DNA of 64,000 nt from UBA6912 sp041611095. Lineage in GTDB: Bacteria > Actinomycetota > Acidimicrobiia > Spongiisociales > UBA5794. The notes below the pieces were generated by a model, which worked only from the letters and a program-made list of their open reading frames with translations, ran no database searches and had not been told where the DNA came from. Positions 33,460 through 42,127 of the stretch are shown piece by piece. A program made the position numbers and the translations under genes. The stretch is from positions 1 through 64,000 of the forward strand of contig JBFINP010000001.1 of the NCBI GenBank assembly GCA_041611095.1, read 5' to 3'. Numbering within the stretch: the first letter of the stretch is position 1; each line of letters starts with the position of its first letter.

Positions 33460-34358
33460 GCCAGCACGACGTCGGGACGGGCCCGTCCCCGGTCGAGTCG
33501 GTAGACGGCGACGAGCTCGCCCTGGCTGTCGATCATCCGGACCGGTCCCTCGTCGGGCACGTCCCCGAGCGCCGCGGCGGCGAAGGAGACGCCGTGGCCG
33601 GCCGCGGTCGCCGTGTCGGCTTGCAGTATCACCGCCGCCATGTCACACAGGCCGTCCGCCGGCGACATCACCGCCTCCTCGAGCCGCTGCTCGGCGGCGA
33701 GCGCCTCCAACGTCGGCATGTCATGTGCCATCCTCACGTCGAGGCTCCCGTTGGCGGTGCGGCGCAGCTCAGTCAGGTGGGCCCGCCCGCCGAGCGCCCG
33801 GGCGATGTCGTCGGCAAGCGTCCGCACATACGTCCCGGTCGAACAGATGACCGAGAAGCTGAGCTCGGGGTAGTCGGACGGAGCGAAGTCGACGATCTCG
33901 ATGGAATGGATCGTGACGGCACGGGCCTCGCGCTCGACTTCGGTGCCCTCACGGGCGAGCTCGTACAGGCGACGGCCACCGATCTTCCGCGCCGACACCA
34001 TGGGTGGAACCTGAAGGACCTCTCCGACGAAGCGCCCAACTACTTCCTGCACGTCTCGCAGCTCCACGGGCATCGGCTCCCGGGTGAGGATGGCACCATC
34101 GGCATCGAGACTATCGGTGGCGACGCCGAGGCAGGCAGTGGCCTCGTAGCGCTTGGGCTGATCCTGGACGAAGCGCAGCAGCCGAGTGGCCCGCCCCAGA
34201 CCGAGGACCAGGAGCCCGGTGGCCATCGGGTCGAGGGTGCCGGCATGGCCCACTTTGCGCTGTCCGGCCAAGTTGCGGACCTTGGCGACGACGTCGTGCG
34301 ACGTCCACCCCGAGGGCTTGTCGACGAGGAGAAAACCCGAGAGCTGCTCCGACGTCAT
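33456..34358 (-). CDS. truB: tRNA pseudouridine(55) synthase
   Basis: This 300-aa enzyme isomerises U55 in the T-loop of tRNA. The catalytic aspartate is in VGHAGTLDPMATGLLVL (about residue 45). LLVDKPSGWTSHDVV at the N-terminus and STGTYVRTLADDIARALG are also diagnostic. The C-terminus carries a short PUA-like tail ending RMIDSQGELVAVYRLD. I chose the ATG at 34358 because it overlaps the nrnA stop (ATGA). Confidence 0.95.
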   Translation of the reverse strand: MTSEQLSGFLLVDKPSGWTSHDVVAKVRNLAGQRKVGHAGTLDPMATGLLVLGLGRATRLLRFVQDQPKRYEATACLGVATDSLDADGAILTREPMPVELRDVQEVVGRFVGEVLQVPPMVSARKIGGRRLYELAREGTEVEREARAVTIHSIEIVDFAPSDYPELSFSVICSTGTYVRTLADDIARALGGRAHLTELRRTANGSLDVRMAHDMPTLEALAAEQRLEEAVMSPADGLCDMAAVILQADTATAAGHGVSFAAAALGDVPDEGPVRMIDSQGELVAVYRLDRGRARPDVVLA

Positions 34359-35311
34359 TGAAGCGCTCGGCGCACCTGATCGGCGACCGTCTGTGGCGTG
34401 CCGGCTGCCGTGAATCCCGCGGCGTTGTGGTGACCCCCGCCCCCGAAGCCGACGGCGATCTCGGCGACGTCGGTGCCGCCTCGCGACCGCAGACTGACCT
34501 TGACTCGACCGCTGCCTATCTCGCGCACCAGGCACGCAACGTCCGCCTCCTCGGCGACCCGGATCAGATCGATGAGGCCGTCGGCGTCCTCGTAGCGAAT
34601 CCCGGCCGCCTCGAGATCCGCCAGGAGCAGCGTGGACCATACGAGCCCCGCCTCCTCGTCTAGTTGCGCACGGCCGAGGACCGCCCCGGCCACGGCCAGG
34701 TACCCGAAGGGGGATTCCTCATACACCTTGCGCCCGATGAGCTCAGGAGCCACGCCGGCTTCGAGCATCTCGGCGGCAATACGGTGGACCCGTGCGCTGG
34801 TCGAGGAGTACTGGAATCGGCCGGTGTCCGTGACGAGACCCGTGTAGAGCGCTTCGGCTACGTCGCGACCGGCCGGCCAGCCGAGCTCGGCGATGAGGAG
34901 GTGGACCAGCTCGGCCGTCGCCCCTGCATCGGTAACGATCCACGCCACATCACCGAACCCGCCGTTGCTGCGGTGGTGGTCGATCACCACGACGCGACCG
35001 GCGTGGTCGACGAGCTCGGCCGCGGTACCGAGTCGTCCGATGTCGCCGCAGTCGACGACGACCAGGACGTCGAGCGGACGCGGCACCGCCGACACGGACA
35101 CGAGGGCGGGGTCGGCCAGGAACGCAAGCTGGTGTGGCACCACGAAGGGCTCGCCGAACGTGGCGTACGCCTCCTTACCGGCCGCACGGGCGGCGCGCGC
35201 CAGGCCGATCATCGAGCCGAGCGCGTCGCCGTCCGGTCCCACGTGGCCCACGACGGCCAGGCGGGATGCCGCCTGCAGCGCCTCCGCGACGGGACGCATC
35301 TCCGCCGTCAC
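34355..35311 (-). CDS. nrnA: DHH-family oligoribonuclease / pAp phosphatase
   Basis: This 318-aa NrnA-like phosphoesterase degrades nanoRNA and 3'-phosphoadenosine 5'-phosphate. The metal motifs are HVGPDGDALGSMIGL, VVDCGDIGR and the DHH in VVIDHHRSNG. The DHHA1 domain ends with GFGGGGHHNAAGF. The start is GTG at 35311, overlapping the rbfA stop (GTGA). It is located between rbfA and truB as in many Actinomycetota and Bacillota. Confidence 0.92.
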   Translation of the reverse strand: MTAEMRPVAEALQAASRLAVVGHVGPDGDALGSMIGLARAARAAGKEAYATFGEPFVVPHQLAFLADPALVSVSAVPRPLDVLVVVDCGDIGRLGTAAELVDHAGRVVVIDHHRSNGGFGDVAWIVTDAGATAELVHLLIAELGWPAGRDVAEALYTGLVTDTGRFQYSSTSARVHRIAAEMLEAGVAPELIGRKVYEESPFGYLAVAGAVLGRAQLDEEAGLVWSTLLLADLEAAGIRYEDADGLIDLIRVAEEADVACLVREIGSGRVKVSLRSRGGTDVAEIAVGFGGGGHHNAAGFTAAGTPQTVADQVRRALQ

Positions 35312-35682
35312 TCTTCTTCCCCTCTGGTCTCCCTCTCCTCCGCCAAATCGTGGAGAAGCTGGTTGATGCGCGCCCCGTGCTCGATGGAAGGATCCACACG
35401 AAACTCGAGCACCGGTGTGAACTTCATCCGGACCTGGCCTGCGAGACGGGCCTGGAGGTGGGGAGCAGCATGCGTGAGCGCTGTGGCGGTGGCCGCACGC
35501 TCCTCGTCCGTGCCGAGCACCGAGTAGAACACGGTGGCGTGCCTCAGGTCCGGTGAGGTCTCCGCTCCGGTGATCGTGACGAAACCGACCCGGGGATCCT
35601 TCAGCCGGCCGACCTCGTCGGCGAGCACCTCTCGTACCAGCTCGTCGATCTTGCGCATCCGAGATGAGCGCTCCCTCTTCAT
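35308..35682 (-). CDS. rbfA: Ribosome-binding factor A
   Basis: This 124-aa KH-like protein acts in maturation of the 30S subunit 16S rRNA 5' end. RMRKIDELVREVLADEVGRL and DPRVGFVTITGAETSPDLRH are typical, as is the ending SIEHGARINQLLHDL. An acidic tail follows. The ATG overlaps the stop of the DUF503 gene (ATGA). Confidence 0.94.
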   Translation of the reverse strand: MKRERSSRMRKIDELVREVLADEVGRLKDPRVGFVTITGAETSPDLRHATVFYSVLGTDEERAATATALTHAAPHLQARLAGQVRMKFTPVLEFRVDPSIEHGARINQLLHDLAEERETRGEEE

Positions 35683-35972
35683 TCCGGTCGCTCCAAGAAG
35701 CTCGTGTCGACCCGCAACGTCTCCACGTCGTCGCGCCGCTCGAGGGATCGCTCGACGGAGTGAAGCAGCCGGACGACATGGCCATGCTGGGGTGCGACGG
35801 CGGCGACACCGATCGTGGCTTTTTGCCATTTGTCCTGGTCGGCGACCTCGGCGGCGGCGACTCCGAATGTGCCCGTGAGCTGGGCGATGACCGACTTCAC
35901 GGTGTGGCGCTTCTCCTTGAGGGACCGGGCGTCCCGTATCCGTAGCTCGATGCGCAATGCGGCGACGTGCAC
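35679..35972 (-). CDS. ylxP: DUF503 (YlxP) family protein
   Basis: This 97-aa protein starts VHVAALRIELRIRDARSLKEK and continues RHTVKSVIAQLTGTFGVAAAEV, which is typical of YlxP. It is conserved next to infB-rbfA and probably contributes to ribosome assembly, but its biochemistry is not settled. The GTG at 35972 is preceded by AAGGGA. It lies between infB and rbfA. Confidence 0.88.
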   Translation of the reverse strand: MHVAALRIELRIRDARSLKEKRHTVKSVIAQLTGTFGVAAAEVADQDKWQKATIGVAAVAPQHGHVVRLLHSVERSLERRDDVETLRVDTSFLERPE

Positions 35973-36033
35973 CCTGGCGTCCCTTTCCGAGCGGGCGGGC
36001 GATCGACAGTCGGGCGGCCGGTCGCCTGCGCCG

Positions 36034-38175
36034 CTACGTGCGAGCGACTTCCTTGATCTCGTACGACTCGATCGTGTCGCCTTCTTTGATGTCCCGGAAG
36101 TTCTCGAGACCGATGCCGCACTCGAAGCCGGCGTTGACCGTGGCGACATCGTCCTTGAAGCGCCGAAGCGAGGTGATGCGGCCGTCGTAGGTGACGACCC
36201 CGTCGCGTACCAGGCGAGCCCGTGCGTTGCGGTTGATCTCGCCCTCGGTGACGTAGCACCCGGCGACCAGGCCGTATCGAGGCGCCCGGAAAGTGGCGCG
36301 TACTTCTGCGACCCCGAGGAATGCCTCGATCTCTTCGGGTTCCAGCTCCCCGACCAGCATGGCTTCGACGTCGTTGAGCAGCTCGTAGATGATGGCAAAC
36401 GTGCGGATGTCGATCCCCCGCTCCTTGGCGGCGCTCCGGGCGGCGGAATCGGGTCGGACGTTGAAACCGTAGATGATGGCCTCCGACGCCTCGGCGAGCA
36501 TCACGTCGTTGGCGGTGATCGCACCGACCGCACCGTGGATGAGGTGGACACTGGCGTCTTCGCGCTTGATCTTCACCAGAGCGTCGCGCAACGCTTCGAG
36601 CGACCCGTGGGCGTCGGCCTTGACGATCAGCCTCAGCTCGGCATGGTCCTGGGTACGGAGTTGCTCGAGCAGCGCACCCAGCCGCTCTGTGGCGGTCGGG
36701 ACGGTCAGCTCCTCGGCACGAAGCTCGTCAACTCGCTGCTGGGCGAGCTTGCGAGCCTCGCGCTCGTTCTTCACGGCCTCGAACATGTCGCCGGCCGTGG
36801 CGACGTCGTCCCACCCCATCACCAGCACGGGCGTGCTCGGTGGTGCGGCCTTCAGTTGCGCTCCGTTCTCGTCGAACATCGCTCGTACCCTCCCGCTCAC
36901 GGCGCCGGCGACGAGCGCATCGCCTCGCTTCAGCGTCCCACGCTGCACGACAACGGTCGCAACCGGACCGCGACCGACCTCGAGCTGGCTCTCTATGACG
37001 GTGCCGATGGCCGGTGCGGACGGATTCGCCTTGAATTCCTCGACCTCGGCGACGAGCGAAACGATCTCCAGCAGGTCCTCGATCCCCGTCCCTTGCAGGG
37101 CCGAGATCTCGACTGCAGGCACGTCGCCGCCCAGGTCCTCGACGACGATCGAATGCTGGGTGAGCGCCGCCCGTACGGCGTACGGATCGGCGGCCGGAAG
37201 GTCCATCTTGTTGACGGCCACGATGATCGGGACGCCGGCGGCCTTGGCGTGGTCGATCGCCTCTGCCGTCTGCGGCATGACCCCGTCGTCGGCGGCGACG
37301 ACGAGAATGACGATGTCGGTCACGTTCGCGCCGCGGGCACGCAGCGCCGTGAAGGCCTCGTGACCTGGTGTGTCGATGAACGTGATCTTCTGGCCGTTGT
37401 GGGTGACCTGATACGCACCGATGTGCTGGGTGATGCCCCCTGCCTCGCCCGCAACGACGTTGGCGCGGCGGATGGTGTCCAACAGCTTGGTCTTGCCGTG
37501 GTCGACGTGACCCATCACGGTGACGACCGGCGGACGCGGCTTCAGGCTGGCCGGGTCGTCCTCGTATTCAACGCGGAAGGGGGCACGCCCCTCGGCCTCC
37601 GGCTCCTTCTCCGCTTCCTCGACCAGGACCGCATAGCCGAACTTCTCCCCCAACGCTTCGAGCGCTGCGACGGGGATCGCACCGCCGCCGGGTACGAGCT
37701 CACCCATGGACATGAGCGTGCGGACGACGTCCCCGGTCCGCTCCCCGACGAGCCGGGCGAACTCGGCAACGGTTATCCCCTCGTCGACGGCGAGGATGCG
37801 GTCGTCCTCGTCCCCGGTGGGTGCCTCGACGCCTTCGGCGGGCTCGGCCACGGCGGCCGGCTCGACGGGCTCGGGCACTGCGGCCGGCTCGGCGGACTCG
37901 GGCTCGACGGGCTCGACGGGCTCGGGAGCCTCGGCGACCGTCTCGGCGGCGGGCGGCGCCGGCTTCGGCGCAACCTCCACCTCGGACTCGTCGGCGGTCG
38001 CCTCGGTTGGTCGCTCTTCCTCGTACGACAGTCGTACGAGGGCCGCACCGTCCTCGTCGAGGCCCGATGATGCGGTCTTGACCTCGAGGCCGAGCTCTTG
38101 GGCGCGCGCCAGCACGTCCTTGGACTCCAGTCCAAGATCTCGGGCCAGCTCGTACACCCTCTGCTTCGCCACCAT
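36034..38175 (-). CDS. infB: Translation initiation factor IF-2
   Basis: This 713-aa GTPase delivers initiator tRNA to the ribosome. An N-terminal IF2_N helix bundle (VYELARDLGLESKDVLARAQ) is followed by a Pro/Ala/Glu-rich linker (about residues 55-115) and a second IF2_N module. The G domain has GHVDHGKT, DTPGHEAF and NKMD. The C-terminal half has the usual beta barrels (VRATFRAPRYGLVAGCYVTE). It is shorter than most actinobacterial IF-2 because the disordered linker is reduced. It begins 34 bases after nusA with no ylxR between them. Confidence 0.96.
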   Translation of the reverse strand: MVAKQRVYELARDLGLESKDVLARAQELGLEVKTASSGLDEDGAALVRLSYEEERPTEATADESEVEVAPKPAPPAAETVAEAPEPVEPVEPESAEPAAVPEPVEPAAVAEPAEGVEAPTGDEDDRILAVDEGITVAEFARLVGERTGDVVRTLMSMGELVPGGGAIPVAALEALGEKFGYAVLVEEAEKEPEAEGRAPFRVEYEDDPASLKPRPPVVTVMGHVDHGKTKLLDTIRRANVVAGEAGGITQHIGAYQVTHNGQKITFIDTPGHEAFTALRARGANVTDIVILVVAADDGVMPQTAEAIDHAKAAGVPIIVAVNKMDLPAADPYAVRAALTQHSIVVEDLGGDVPAVEISALQGTGIEDLLEIVSLVAEVEEFKANPSAPAIGTVIESQLEVGRGPVATVVVQRGTLKRGDALVAGAVSGRVRAMFDENGAQLKAAPPSTPVLVMGWDDVATAGDMFEAVKNEREARKLAQQRVDELRAEELTVPTATERLGALLEQLRTQDHAELRLIVKADAHGSLEALRDALVKIKREDASVHLIHGAVGAITANDVMLAEASEAIIYGFNVRPDSAARSAAKERGIDIRTFAIIYELLNDVEAMLVGELEPEEIEAFLGVAEVRATFRAPRYGLVAGCYVTEGEINRNARARLVRDGVVTYDGRITSLRRFKDDVATVNAGFECGIGLENFRDIKEGDTIESYEIKEVART

Positions 38176-38209
38176 TACCTCCGGGAGATCATCGTCTCAA
38201 CTCGTCGTC

Positions 38210-39679
38210 TCAAGCCGTGGGTGCCACATCTTCGGCTGCGGCGGAAACCTCATCGTCCGTACCGGCTGCGTCGGCCGAGTCTTCGTCACCTGGATCTTCG
38301 TCGGCTGGATCTTCGTCGGCTGGATCTTCGTCAGCCGAGCCCTCGCCCCCCGAATCCTCGGCGACGACCTCGTCGTCCGCCGGCGTCTCGCCCGCGACCG
38401 GGGCGTCCGTCGCCGGGTCGCCCTCCTCTGCGCCTGCCTCCTCGGGTGCGACGAGAGGTACCGCTTCCGAGGGAACGTCCACCTCGGTTACCACCTCGGT
38501 CGCCACCTGAGGGGCCACATCGGTCACCACCTCGGGGGCCGCTTCTGGCGCCACCTCAGGAGCCACATCGGCCGCCGCCTCGGAGGCCGCTTCTGGCGCC
38601 ACCTCAGGAGCCACATCGGCCGCCGCTTCAGTCGCCGCCTCAGGCGCCGGTTCTGCCGCATCGCCGGCGGCTGCCGGGGTGCCCTCGGCCTCCTCGTCCT
38701 CCACGTCGAGTCCCAGGTCCTGGCTCTCCGAGCGAATGTCGACCTTGTACCCCGTGAGGCGGGCGGCGAGGCGGGCGTTCTGACCCTCCTTGCCGATCGC
38801 CAGTGACAGCTGGTGGTCGGGAACGATCACCGTGGCGATGCGCTCCCCGTCGTCGAGCCTGACTTCCTTCACTCGGGCCGGGCTCAGGGCCTCGGCGAGG
38901 AACGCCGCCGAATCGTCCCTCCACTCGACGATGTCGACCTTCTCTCCGCGCAGCTCGTTGACCACCTGGCGGACGCGCGAGCCCCGAGCCCCAACGCACG
39001 CTCCCACGGGATCCACGTTCGGGTCGTTGGAGGCAACGGCGATCTTGGTGCGATGCCCCGGCTCGCGGGCGATGGCTCTGATCTCCACATCGCCGTCCAC
39101 CAGCTCGGGAACCTCCAGCTCGAAAAGCGAGCGGATGAACTCGGGATGGCTGCGGCTCACGACGATCTGAGGACCCTTGCCTTCGCCCCGCACCTCGAGG
39201 ATGTAGGCCTTCACCCGGTTGCCGCGCTCGAGGCGCTCGTAGGGAATGCGCTCAGACGACGGCATGATCGCCTCTGCATTGCCGAGGTCGAGGATGGCGT
39301 AACGGTGATCGGACTGCTGCACGATGCCGGTCACCAGATCGCCCTCACGTCCCTCGTACAGCTCGAAGACCTGTTCGCGCTTGGCATCGCGCAGTCGCTG
39401 CATGATGACCTGCTTGGCGGTTTGGGCGGCGATCCGGCCAAAGTCCTCCGGCGTGTCCTCCCACTCGCGAATCACGTTGCCGTCTTCGTCGAGCTCTTGC
39501 CCGTACACGAGGATCTCGCCCGTGTCCGGATCGATGGTCACCCGCGCCTCCTCGGCTGCGCCCGGGGTGCGCTTGTACGCCGAGACCAGGGCGTTGGCCA
39601 GTGCGTCGAGAATCGTCTCGGCGGGAACACCCTTCTCACGCTCGAGCAGTTCCAGCGCGTCGAGCAGGTTGTAGTCCAT
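38210..39679 (-). CDS. nusA: Transcription factor NusA with long acidic tail
   Basis: This 489-aa elongation/antitermination factor has an N-terminal domain (MDYNLLDALELLEREKGVPA), an S1 domain (EGDLVTGIVQQSDHRYAIL), and KH domains (GACVGARGSRVRQVVNELRG, then SLAIGKEGQNARLAARLTGY). After about residue 345 the protein becomes a low-complexity tail of about 145 residues, first Ala/Pro/Glu/Val repeats and then Asp/Glu-rich repeats such as DEDPADEDPADEDP. This resembles a C-terminal acidic regulatory extension but is much longer than usual. The ATG at 39679 follows GAGGAAACACG. Confidence 0.95.
   Translation of the reverse strand: MDYNLLDALELLEREKGVPAETILDALANALVSAYKRTPGAAEEARVTIDPDTGEILVYGQELDEDGNVIREWEDTPEDFGRIAAQTAKQVIMQRLRDAKREQVFELYEGREGDLVTGIVQQSDHRYAILDLGNAEAIMPSSERIPYERLERGNRVKAYILEVRGEGKGPQIVVSRSHPEFIRSLFELEVPELVDGDVEIRAIAREPGHRTKIAVASNDPNVDPVGACVGARGSRVRQVVNELRGEKVDIVEWRDDSAAFLAEALSPARVKEVRLDDGERIATVIVPDHQLSLAIGKEGQNARLAARLTGYKVDIRSESQDLGLDVEDEEAEGTPAAAGDAAEPAPEAATEAAADVAPEVAPEAASEAAADVAPEVAPEAAPEVVTDVAPQVATEVVTEVDVPSEAVPLVAPEEAGAEEGDPATDAPVAGETPADDEVVAEDSGGEGSADEDPADEDPADEDPGDEDSADAAGTDDEVSAAAEDVAPTA
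38291..38335 (-). repeat. 15-base tandem repeat in nusA
   Basis: TGGATCTTCGTCGGC occurs three times in a row (the last copy with one change), encoding the DEDPA units of the acidic NusA tail. Confidence 0.85.
38538..38633 (-). repeat. 48-base tandem repeat in nusA
   Basis: Two adjacent 48-base units begin GCCGCTTCTGGCGCC at 38538 and 38586 and are nearly identical over their first 40 bases. They encode 16-residue units containing ADVAPEVAPEA in the NusA tail. Confidence 0.85.
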
Positions 39680-39690
39680 CGTGTTTCCTC

Positions 39691-40179
39691 TCAGTGCTTC
39701 CGCGAGCCGGGCTTGACGGGGGTCTTCCAGACGAAGATGGTCTGGGCGGACGTGACGGTGTCGAACGGTATGGTGCGCTCGCCCGAGTCCGTCATGATCG
39801 TGAAGTCGGATTCGCCGGCCCGTGCGATGACGCCTCGATGGATCCGCTCGCCGTCGATCTCGGGCCGCGTCTTGACCTTCACGTCCCGGCCCACCGATTT
39901 GGCGTAGTGGGCGGGGCGGCGCAACTTGCGCTCGAGCCCGGGCGACGTGACTTCCAGCGTGTAGGCGCCGGGGAAAGGGTCCGCCTCGTCCAGCAGTCGC
40001 GACACACCGCGCGACATGCGGGCGATGCGATCGACATCGATGGGGTCGGGAGCATCGAGCGTGACGCGGACGATCGACGCCTTTCCGCCGCCAATCACCT
40101 CGAGGTCGTAGAGCTCGATGCCCTCGGCAGCAACATACGGCTCGATGAGGCCCCACAGGCGCTCTGCCGCATCGCTCAC
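39691..40179 (-). CDS. rimP: Ribosome maturation factor RimP
   Basis: This 162-aa protein acts in early 30S assembly. IELYDLEVIGGGKASIVRVT, the conserved PDPIDVDRIARMSRGVSRLL and YTLEVTSPGLERKLRRP are diagnostic. I chose GTG at 40179 because GGAGGAGA lies just upstream; the frame stays open further but without family sequence. It heads the rimP-nusA-infB unit. Confidence 0.93.
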   Translation of the reverse strand: MSDAAERLWGLIEPYVAAEGIELYDLEVIGGGKASIVRVTLDAPDPIDVDRIARMSRGVSRLLDEADPFPGAYTLEVTSPGLERKLRRPAHYAKSVGRDVKVKTRPEIDGERIHRGVIARAGESDFTIMTDSGERTIPFDTVTSAQTIFVWKTPVKPGSRKH

Positions 40180-40229
40180 GAGTCTCCTCCATCCCTTCGC
40201 TACGTCCACCAACTGAAGACACCAACAAA

Positions 40230-40253
40230 CGAGGCGGGCCCAGGCCCACCTCG
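40230..40253 (-). terminator. Terminator-like hairpin in the rimP leader
   Basis: On the minus strand CGAGGTGGGCC and GGCCCGCCTCG form an almost perfect stem (one mismatch) followed at once by TTTGTT. It lies about 20 bases downstream of the likely transcription start and 50 bases before the rimP GTG. It can serve as proS terminator and as an attenuator of the rimP-nusA-infB operon. Confidence 0.6.
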
Positions 40254-40280
40254 AGACGAACGAATCTCAATTGGAACGCC

Positions 40281-40289
40281 ACTATACCA
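40281..40289 (-). promoter_or_regulatory. Candidate extended -10 promoter for rimP-nusA-infB
   Basis: The minus strand reads TGGTATAGT, an extended -10 (TGn plus TATAGT). No good -35 is visible, as is usual for extended -10 promoters. The predicted start near 40274 leaves a leader of about 95 bases that contains a terminator-like hairpin. Confidence 0.5.
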
Positions 40290-40337
40290 GTGTGGACGAC
40301 TCCGCCGTTTGCTCGGACGGCTCGTCGGCGCACCCGG

Positions 40338-42056
40338 TCAGGGGGCGTCGCGGGCGGCGATGACCGCTTCGGTGACCGTTGCCGCGACCCGCTCGGTGGG
40401 CACGAGCTCCGTCGTGCCCGTTGCCCGGGTCGTCACCTCGAGCTCACCCGACGCAAGACCCCGGGGGCCGACCGTTATGCGATACGGAATGCCGATCAGC
40501 TCGGCATCGGTGAACTTGACGCCCGGGCGCTCCGCCCGATCGTCGAGGAGGACATCCACGCCTGCGGTGACGAGCGCCTCGTAGATGGCCTCTCCTGCCG
40601 CCACCGACTCGTCGTCGTCGACCTTGACGACGGTGATCACGGCTTCGTAGGGCGCCACGGACACGGGCCACGCGATGCCCTTCTCGTCGTGGTGATTCTC
40701 GACCACGGCAGCGATGTTGCGTCCGACACCGATGCCGTACGAACCCATGAGGATCGGCCGTTCGGTACCAGACTCGTCGAGGACGGACGCCCCGACGGCC
40801 TCGCTGTACCGCGTCCCCAGCTTGAAGATGTGACCCACCTCGATCATCCGGCGGATCTCGAGCGTGCCGGCGCAGCTCGGGCAACGCTCCCCCGGCTTCA
40901 CCAACCGCACGTCGAGCCAGGTGTCGACCGCGATGTCGCGATCTACGTCGACGCCGCGCAGATGCCAGTCGTCTTCGTTGGCGCCCGTCACCATGTTCAC
41001 CCGTCCCCGCAGCGCCGGATCGGCGACGATGCGGAGGTGCTTGACGCCCACCGCACCGAGGCTTCCCGGATCGGCGCCGAGCGCATCACGGATCTCACCG
41101 GAGGTTGCAGGCCTCACTTTCTGCGTCTCGAGACCGTCGATGAGCTTCTGCTCCATCAGCTCGTGGTCGCCGCGGAGCAGCACGAGCACGAGCTCACCGT
41201 CCACGAGGTACACGAGCGACTTGATCTGGCGATCTGCGGCGGCGAACTCGAAGCCCTGGGCGAGCGCGGCGATGGTGCGGATGCCCGGCGTGGCGAAGCG
41301 CTCGGGGGGACCGTCCCAGGGCCCATCGGCGACCACGGGAAGCACGGACGTCGCCCGCTCCACGTTGGCGGCGTAGTCGCCGTCGGTGCAGATCGCCACG
41401 TCGTCTTCGCCGGCCGGCGACGCAACCATGAACTCCGCCGACTCCTTGCCGCCCATCGCCCCCGAGCTGGCCTCGACGGCGATCGTCGGAAGCCCGAGAC
41501 GGGCGAAGATGCGCTGATACGCCGCGTAGTGGGCGGCGAACTGCAGGTCGAGCCCAGCCTCGTCCACATCGAACGAGTACGAGTCCTTCATCGTGAACTC
41601 GCGTACCCGGAGCAATCCTGCCTTGGGGCGAGGCTCGTCCCGGAACTTCGTCTGGATGTGATACCACGTCTGCGGGAGGTCCCGGTAGGAGTTCAGCTCG
41701 GACGCGATCAACGTGAAGATCTCCTCGTGGGTGATGGCGAGGAGGAGGTCGCTTCCCCGCCGGTCTTCGAACTTGACGAGAATGCCCTCGATGTCGTCCC
41801 AACGGCCCGTCTTCTTCCACACCTCGGCGGGATGGACGACGGGCAAGAGGAACTCCTGGCCCCCAATCGCATCCATCTCCTGGCGAATGATGTTCTCCGT
41901 CTTCGAGGCGACCCGCTTGCCGAGCGGCAGGAGCGAGTACGACCCCGACATGAGCTGCCGGATGAATCCGCCGCGTACGAGGAGACGGTGGCTCGCCGCC
42001 TCGGCGTCGGCCGGATCGTCACGCAGAGTGGGGATGAAGGCTCGTGACCAGCGCAC
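40338..42056 (-). CDS. proS: Prolyl-tRNA synthetase, bacterial type
   Basis: This 572-aa class II synthetase charges tRNA-Pro. Motif 2 is visible in FRDEPRPKAGLLRVREFTMK, and motif 3 in GSYGIGVGRNIAAVVE. The editing insertion between them (about residues 220-390) contains the YbaK-like segment and IKSLVYLVDGELVLVL. The C-terminal anticodon domain ends with VGPRGLASGELEV. GTG at 42056 has AGGAG eight bases upstream and gives the expected VRWSRAFIPTLRD start. Confidence 0.95.
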   Translation of the reverse strand: MRWSRAFIPTLRDDPADAEAASHRLLVRGGFIRQLMSGSYSLLPLGKRVASKTENIIRQEMDAIGGQEFLLPVVHPAEVWKKTGRWDDIEGILVKFEDRRGSDLLLAITHEEIFTLIASELNSYRDLPQTWYHIQTKFRDEPRPKAGLLRVREFTMKDSYSFDVDEAGLDLQFAAHYAAYQRIFARLGLPTIAVEASSGAMGGKESAEFMVASPAGEDDVAICTDGDYAANVERATSVLPVVADGPWDGPPERFATPGIRTIAALAQGFEFAAADRQIKSLVYLVDGELVLVLLRGDHELMEQKLIDGLETQKVRPATSGEIRDALGADPGSLGAVGVKHLRIVADPALRGRVNMVTGANEDDWHLRGVDVDRDIAVDTWLDVRLVKPGERCPSCAGTLEIRRMIEVGHIFKLGTRYSEAVGASVLDESGTERPILMGSYGIGVGRNIAAVVENHHDEKGIAWPVSVAPYEAVITVVKVDDDESVAAGEAIYEALVTAGVDVLLDDRAERPGVKFTDAELIGIPYRITVGPRGLASGELEVTTRATGTTELVPTERVAATVTEAVIAARDAP

Positions 42057-42127
42057 GGGATGAGCTCCTGAAATGGTGCGGGTAGATGACTCTAGGGCGT
42101 GCGGAGGGGTCGGAACCGGCCGCGGCG

